Positions 27,309 through 30,517 of a stretch of DNA of 30,517 bases are shown piece by piece. The stretch is from Candidatus Sumerlaeota bacterium (lineage in GTDB: Bacteria; Sumerlaeota; Sumerlaeia; JAFGJS01): positions 1 through 30,517 of the forward strand of contig JAFGJS010000093.1 of the NCBI GenBank assembly GCA_016928995.1, read 5' to 3'. Position numbers and translations under genes: made by a program. The notes under the pieces were generated by a model. It was not told where the DNA came from. It saw nothing but the letters and a program-made list of their open reading frames with translations, and did no database searches. Position 1 is the stretch's first letter, and each line of letters begins with the position of its first letter.

Positions 27309-28289
27309 ATGGATCCGCAGCAGCTCATGACCGTCGCGCTGCAACTCGCCGTCACCCTCATCGCGGTGGCGGTTCCGATGTCTTTTTATGCGCTGTTGAT
27401 CTGGACCTTTGACCGCTTCGAGCGCGAACCGGCATGGCGCCTGATCGCGGCGTTTGTCTGGGGCGCGATCCCGGCGGTCGCTGGCAGCATCATCTTCACC
27501 GAGATTCTATACACGCCCTTGCGCTTCACGTTGGGCGCCGAGGACGACGCCCAGTTTCTCATCCGCGTCGCCATGGCCCCTGCCGTGGAGGAAATCCTCA
27601 AAGCCGGCGCGGTCTGGATGATGTACCGCCTGCATCCGCTGGAGTTCGACGGTTGGATCGACGGCCTGGTGTACGGCGCGATGGCGGGTTTCGGCTTTGG
27701 CTTTGTCGAGAACGTCGGCTACCTGATGAGCGCGCATACGTACGACAGTTGGCTGTCGATTTATCTTTTGCGCGTGATCACCTTCGGCTTCATGCATGGA
27801 TTTTACACCGCCTTGACCGGCGTCGGCTTCGGCGTCGCCCGGTGGGAGCGCGATCCGGCGCGGCGCGGATCGGCGATCTTTGGCTGTCTGATCCTGGCGA
27901 TCATGGCGCACAGCATCCACAACATCGGATGCGAACTTTCCGGCGGCGCCGGGAAGTCTGTCGCGATTTTGAATTACGGTTTGATGCTGTTCGTGATGGC
28001 TGTGTTGTATGTCGCTTCCACGCAACGCGCGCGGAGAACTCTGCGTAAATACCTGGCCGACGAAGCGCCGGAGGTGCTTTCGCAAAGGGAGTATAAGAGC
28101 GTCTGTTGCTCCCGGTTTGGCGGGATGAACATCTTTCATCCGCACTGGCGCAAAAGACGCCGCCTGGTGCAGCTCTGCGCGGAACTGGCCCAAAAGAAAC
28201 GTCAGCGCGCGCGCATGGGCGACGAATCCGGCAACGACGCCGAAATCGAACGCCTGCGCAACGAACTGCGCCAATGGCCGCATCGCTAG
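27309..28289 (+). CDS. PrsW family intramembrane metalloprotease
   Basis: A 326-residue polytopic membrane protease related to B. subtilis PrsW, which cuts anti-sigma factor RsiW. About eight hydrophobic segments hold the family motifs: APAVEEILKAG (EExxK), FGFVENVGY (E-N), FMHGFYTALTG (H) and IMAHSIHNI (H). After the last helix comes an unusual basic cytosolic tail (about 230-326), with a Cys pair and a Lys/Arg-rich coiled coil. It follows the lipoprotein metalloprotease by 20 nt, which makes a two-protease unit. No anti-sigma/sigma pair is adjacent, so the target is not evident. The stop overlaps the convergent gene by 4 nt. Confidence 0.93.
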   Translation: MDPQQLMTVALQLAVTLIAVAVPMSFYALLIWTFDRFEREPAWRLIAAFVWGAIPAVAGSIIFTEILYTPLRFTLGAEDDAQFLIRVAMAPAVEEILKAGAVWMMYRLHPLEFDGWIDGLVYGAMAGFGFGFVENVGYLMSAHTYDSWLSIYLLRVITFGFMHGFYTALTGVGFGVARWERDPARRGSAIFGCLILAIMAHSIHNIGCELSGGAGKSVAILNYGLMLFVMAVLYVASTQRARRTLRKYLADEAPEVLSQREYKSVCCSRFGGMNIFHPHWRKRRRLVQLCAELAQKKRQRARMGDESGNDAEIERLRNELRQWPHR

Positions 28290-28594
28290 ATTATCTCTTC
28301 ATAGCCTTGTATATATGCGACCTGATCCAAGTCGGAGAAGAATTTCCGGAGGTCTTCAAGATACTTCCTTTTATAAGAGGAATGTTTTTTTTGAATATGA
28401 AGTATGATTTCGTTTTTGTTGATTTCCTGGAACCACAATTCAAGCAGTCCGCGCAGGCCCCATTTATCTTCATGGATCGGCTCTTGTTGTTCAGCGGTGA
28501 TGGCAAGGTCGCTGCACAGCTGCTTCATGCTCCAAGGCTTTGACTCATCAAAGCGCAGCTTCAATCGATAGATTCGTGGTTCAATGGTTTCCAT
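28286..28594 (-). CDS. Small hypothetical protein
   Basis: I do not recognise this 102-residue protein. It is hydrophilic and mixed-charge, with METIEPRIYRLKLRFDE at the start and helical segments (CSDLAITAEQQ, LEDLRKFFSDLDQVAY). There is no membrane segment or signal peptide. The open frame extends to a TTG at 28648, which would overlap the upstream lipoprotein gene, so the ATG at 28594 is preferred although its AGGA lies about 17 nt away. Its stop overlaps that of the PrsW gene tail-to-tail by 4 nt. It is more AT-rich than the genes to its left and seems to belong with the two genes upstream on the same strand. Confidence 0.6.
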   Translation of the reverse strand: METIEPRIYRLKLRFDESKPWSMKQLCSDLAITAEQQEPIHEDKWGLRGLLELWFQEINKNEIILHIQKKHSSYKRKYLEDLRKFFSDLDQVAYIQGYEEII

Positions 28595-28628
28595 AACACA
28601 TGTGTGTCTTCCTATAGTTAGGCGTCTT

Positions 28629-29162
28629 TCATTGTTCCATCTGATCAATCAGCATTTCAAGATACGCGTCATTGCCTTTCAATGCCCACATGCTTCTCTT
28701 TAGTTTCAGAGATTTAAGAATTCGGCCTGTTCGCAAATCAATTAAGGAACCGTATAGGTATGTGATTTTTTGTTCGCGCAAAGCGCCATCGAATCGATCG
28801 GAATAGTTGAAAGTTAGAGCATAAACAGACTTCACTTCGGTTGCATTATATTGATCAATATCTCCGCGTACTGCCTCATCTTTCAAATCGACATCGATGT
28901 TCGTTCTGGCAAGTCTTCGGGCGACATCTTCCGAAATCACGTCATATCCACGAGCTAGGAGAAGATTCTCCAGCTCACCGGTGAGCCCCAAGGTGTCAGG
29001 CCCTTTACATATAACAGTGATCGACTCGTTGCGTTTGAAGGCGGCATTCTTGTGGGTTGCAACACGAACGGTAGAGCAGCCTGAAAGTAGAGTCATCGCA
29101 AACAGTAGAAATGGTACATGAGACAAGTAGGATAGTTGTGAAGGCAATATTTGTGTGATCAT
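28629..29162 (-). CDS. Hypothetical lipoprotein
   Basis: A 177-residue protein with a lipoprotein signal peptide ending in LLSGC, so it is probably anchored to a membrane facing the periplasm. The mature part begins STVRVATHKNAAFKRNESI and seems to alternate beta strands and helices; ELENLLLARGYDVISEDVARR and the closing TGRILKSLKLKRSM are its most conserved-looking parts. I know of no assigned function. The ATG at 29162 is chosen over 29171 because AGGA lies 10 nt before it but only about 2 nt before the other. It lies within the AT-rich minus-strand block. Confidence 0.75.
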   Translation of the reverse strand: MITQILPSQLSYLSHVPFLLFAMTLLSGCSTVRVATHKNAAFKRNESITVICKGPDTLGLTGELENLLLARGYDVISEDVARRLARTNIDVDLKDEAVRGDIDQYNATEVKSVYALTFNYSDRFDGALREQKITYLYGSLIDLRTGRILKSLKLKRSMWALKGNDAYLEMLIDQMEQ

Positions 29163-29273
29163 ATTTGGCATTTCCTATTTTTTCTATTAACCTTAGCTAC
29201 GTTTAGTCATGCGCGACTTTTTTTGCGTCCTTCTACAAGTTTCTCGGTATGTAATAAATAGATTTTAAGGTGC

Positions 29274-30011
29274 TTAAGGAATGGTCAATATTTTCTCAAT
29301 CAACTCTTTCGTGTCCAATATTGCCCGATATGTTTCTTCTTCACTGACTTTTTTTAATTTGTGAACTGCATCGTTACGTAACTTTCTGATAAGATGTGCT
29401 GTTTCTTTACCCTCCTTATCAATGATGTGATGAGAAAATGCTGTTTCTATCAATTTAAAAAGCTCTTTATTTTTTTCTCTATGCCCCTTATTTGCCAAGT
29501 TCACAAGAAGTTTTGGGTCAATGTTGTATAATTGTGTTTTTATCATGTCTTCTATTATTGAGCCGCAGAGAATTAAGGATGAACTATTAAGGCCATGCAG
29601 CCATGCCATCATAGCTTCTTCAAAATATGCTTTGAATTCAGAATTCTGTGCATGAATTGAAATTACCGTTGGTTTAAGCATTTTCGCTCTATCTATGTAA
29701 TCTCCAACTATACTAACCATCAAACCTGAATACCCACCGCTTGCCATTTGATCAAAAATTTCCTCTGCATCCTGTATTTCCCATATTAAATCTATTAATC
29801 TTTTAGCAGATTTCCGTTCGGTCTCATCAGGAATGTAGATGAGTGTCCCCGGTGACCATATAAGATCATTAACAATAGATCTCCAAAGTGTGCCGAACTC
29901 GCTTGCCTGATCTTCTTTTAAGTTGAAGGACTTGTTATCAAAGTCATAGACAACTCGGAAAATTTGCAGCAGTTTTAATATACGGTCAGGAAGTGATAAA
30001 GGTTCGCTCAT
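29274..30011 (-). CDS. DUF4145/HEPN-like hypothetical protein
   Basis: A 245-residue all-helical soluble protein. The C-terminal half (about 138-243) fits the DUF4145 pattern: LNSSSLILCGSIIEDMIKTQ, FKLIETAFS, then IRKLRNDAVHKLKKVSEEE and a closing helix. RNDAVH (212-217) is an R-x4-H motif as in HEPN RNases, though many DUF4145 proteins have no proven nuclease activity. DUF4145 also occurs next to or fused with restriction and other defence genes, but none is seen here. The N-terminal half is not recognised. The gene is strikingly AT-rich compared with the rest of the window, which suggests acquisition. GGAG lies 9 nt before the ATG. Confidence 0.8.
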   Translation of the reverse strand: MSEPLSLPDRILKLLQIFRVVYDFDNKSFNLKEDQASEFGTLWRSIVNDLIWSPGTLIYIPDETERKSAKRLIDLIWEIQDAEEIFDQMASGGYSGLMVSIVGDYIDRAKMLKPTVISIHAQNSEFKAYFEEAMMAWLHGLNSSSLILCGSIIEDMIKTQLYNIDPKLLVNLANKGHREKNKELFKLIETAFSHHIIDKEGKETAHLIRKLRNDAVHKLKKVSEEETYRAILDTKELIEKILTIP

Positions 30012-30116
30012 ATTTATCTACTCCACTGTTTCTTACCAATTCACACGTAGCCAGTTTTCGGTCAATGCTTTGGGCATTTAATGTGGAATAAAATAATCCA
30101 AATAACCTATTCGTGT

Positions 30117-30147
30117 CAAAAGAAAAGGCGGGGAAGGGTTCCCCGCC
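30117..30147 (-). terminator. Rho-independent terminator on the minus strand
   Basis: GGCGGGGAA (30127-30135) pairs perfectly with TTCCCCGCC (30139-30147) around a GGG loop. Read on the minus strand the stem is followed by TTTTCTTTT. It would stop leftward transcription coming from beyond the window before it reaches the DUF4145-like gene. Confidence 0.8.
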
Positions 30148-30156
30148 GTTGGGTTT

Positions 30157-30207
30157 GTAGCGCCGGCGTCTCGCCGGCTGGATGGTCGCCGGGGACGGCG
30201 GCGCTAC
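30157..30207. repeat. GTAGCGCCG palindromic element with inner hairpins
   Basis: GTAGCGCCG (30157-30165) pairs with CGGCGCTAC (30199-30207). A competing or nested hairpin, GCCGGCG-TCT-CGCCGGC, lies at 30162-30178. A short GCC/GGC arm follows. The whole can fold as a branched structure. Confidence 0.7.
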
Positions 30208-30334
30208 GATGGCAATCACTCCATGCCAACAACAGCGAGACATGCGTGTTTTATTCATCCTCGATTGGTTCTGTGTCAATCGTTGCCTGGCGTGGTCAAT
30301 GCCGCGGGGCGCATTTCAGTTCCGCTACGCGCAT

Positions 30335-30388
30335 CGTACTGTGGGCTTCCAGCCCACAGCTGGCGGCGGGTAAGATGCCCGCAGTACG
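30335..30388. repeat. CGTACTG three-way-junction-like palindromic element
   Basis: Outer arms CGTACTG (30335-30341) and CAGTACG (30382-30388) enclose CTGTGGGC-TTCCA-GCCCACAG (30339-30359) and GCGGG/CCCGC (30366-30370 with 30378-30382). The outer arm overlaps the first hairpin by three bases. It is built like the element at 30157-30207 but with unrelated stem sequences. Confidence 0.7.
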
Positions 30389-30443
30389 AAGGCAACGTAA
30401 CAATTCGTCAACTGAACTATGATGCGTCCTATGCTGCGTTTGA

Positions 30444-30489
30444 ATGCGCCAAAGGCGCATGACATATCAGCCCAGGGCAACGCCCTGGG
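30444..30489. repeat. Two adjacent perfect hairpins
   Basis: ATGCGCC-AAA-GGCGCAT (30444-30460) and CCCAGGGC-AAC-GCCCTGGG (30471-30489) have stems of 7 and 8 bp with 3-nt loops, separated by 10 nt. Neither is followed by a T run. Confidence 0.75.
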
Positions 30490-30517
30490 TATGCGCGTCA
30501 CATCAGCCATGCCCTGA

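Larger units (their letters stand above)
30012..30517. other. Gene-free terminal region filled with hairpin repeats
   Basis: No protein or RNA gene could be supported in this 506-nt stretch. The open frames are short and run through palindromes. The content is a terminator plus four hairpin elements, listed separately. The stretch at 30208-30326 shows nothing recognisable. Confidence 0.6.

Noticed and set aside
30117-30489. CRISPR-like array
   Set aside because: The palindromes differ in sequence and spacing, with no constant repeat and no cas genes.

Overview
This is a gene-dense stretch of a diderm (Gram-negative) bacterial chromosome with fairly high GC. The diderm call rests on a lipid A-type acyltransferase, two lipoproteins with lipoboxes, and periplasmic or inner-membrane proteases. 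The lineage looks like the PVC superphylum (Lentisphaerota/Kiritimatiellota-like) or a neighbouring phylum. This is inference only, from a FloA/NfeD cluster, a PilO-like protein, a histone H1-like protein and an unusual wealth of short hairpin repeats between genes. No rRNA, tRNA, CRISPR array, transposase or phage gene was seen. Almost all genes are chromosomal housekeeping or envelope genes.

Layout. 1-4084: metH (B12-dependent methionine synthase) behind a 367-nt leader with no recognised riboswitch. 4090-5097 (-): an AT-rich orphan membrane protein whose 3' end lies in a GGGTCTAGGGT repeat. 5187-5612 (-): RNase P RNA. 5864-6337: a small histone H1-like DNA-binding protein followed by a strong bidirectional terminator. 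6420-8180 (-): a histidine kinase with a degenerate receiver, then msrB. 8323-9657: guanine deaminase. 9802-11261 (-): PduO-type cobalamin adenosyltransferase, a small frameshifted gene boxed by inverted repeats, and a VanZ-like protein.

11646-14413: serA and galK, 8 nt apart. 14648-19697: a probable operon with its own sigma70-like promoter: PilO-like membrane protein, STAS-TPR protein, LpxL-like acyltransferase, family-4 glycosyltransferase and an LsrG-like monooxygenase. 19709-23869 (-): a membrane-microdomain operon in the order nfeD (protease form), short nfeD, floA, then a proline-rich membrane protein, interrupted by a nest of intergenic repeats.

24019-28289: a BFD-type [2Fe-2S] protein, a large lipoprotein zinc metalloprotease and a PrsW intramembrane protease. 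28286-30011 (-): an AT-rich block with a small orphan protein, a lipoprotein and a DUF4145/HEPN-like protein. 30012-30517: no gene, but a terminator and a series of hairpin repeats.

No clearly new multi-gene defence or metabolic system is evident. The least ordinary items are the frameshifted gene inside inverted repeats (10427-10837), the STAS-TPR protein lacking the phosphorylatable serine beside a PilO-like protein, the H1-like protein, the switchable hairpin after floA and the rich set of intergenic palindromes.
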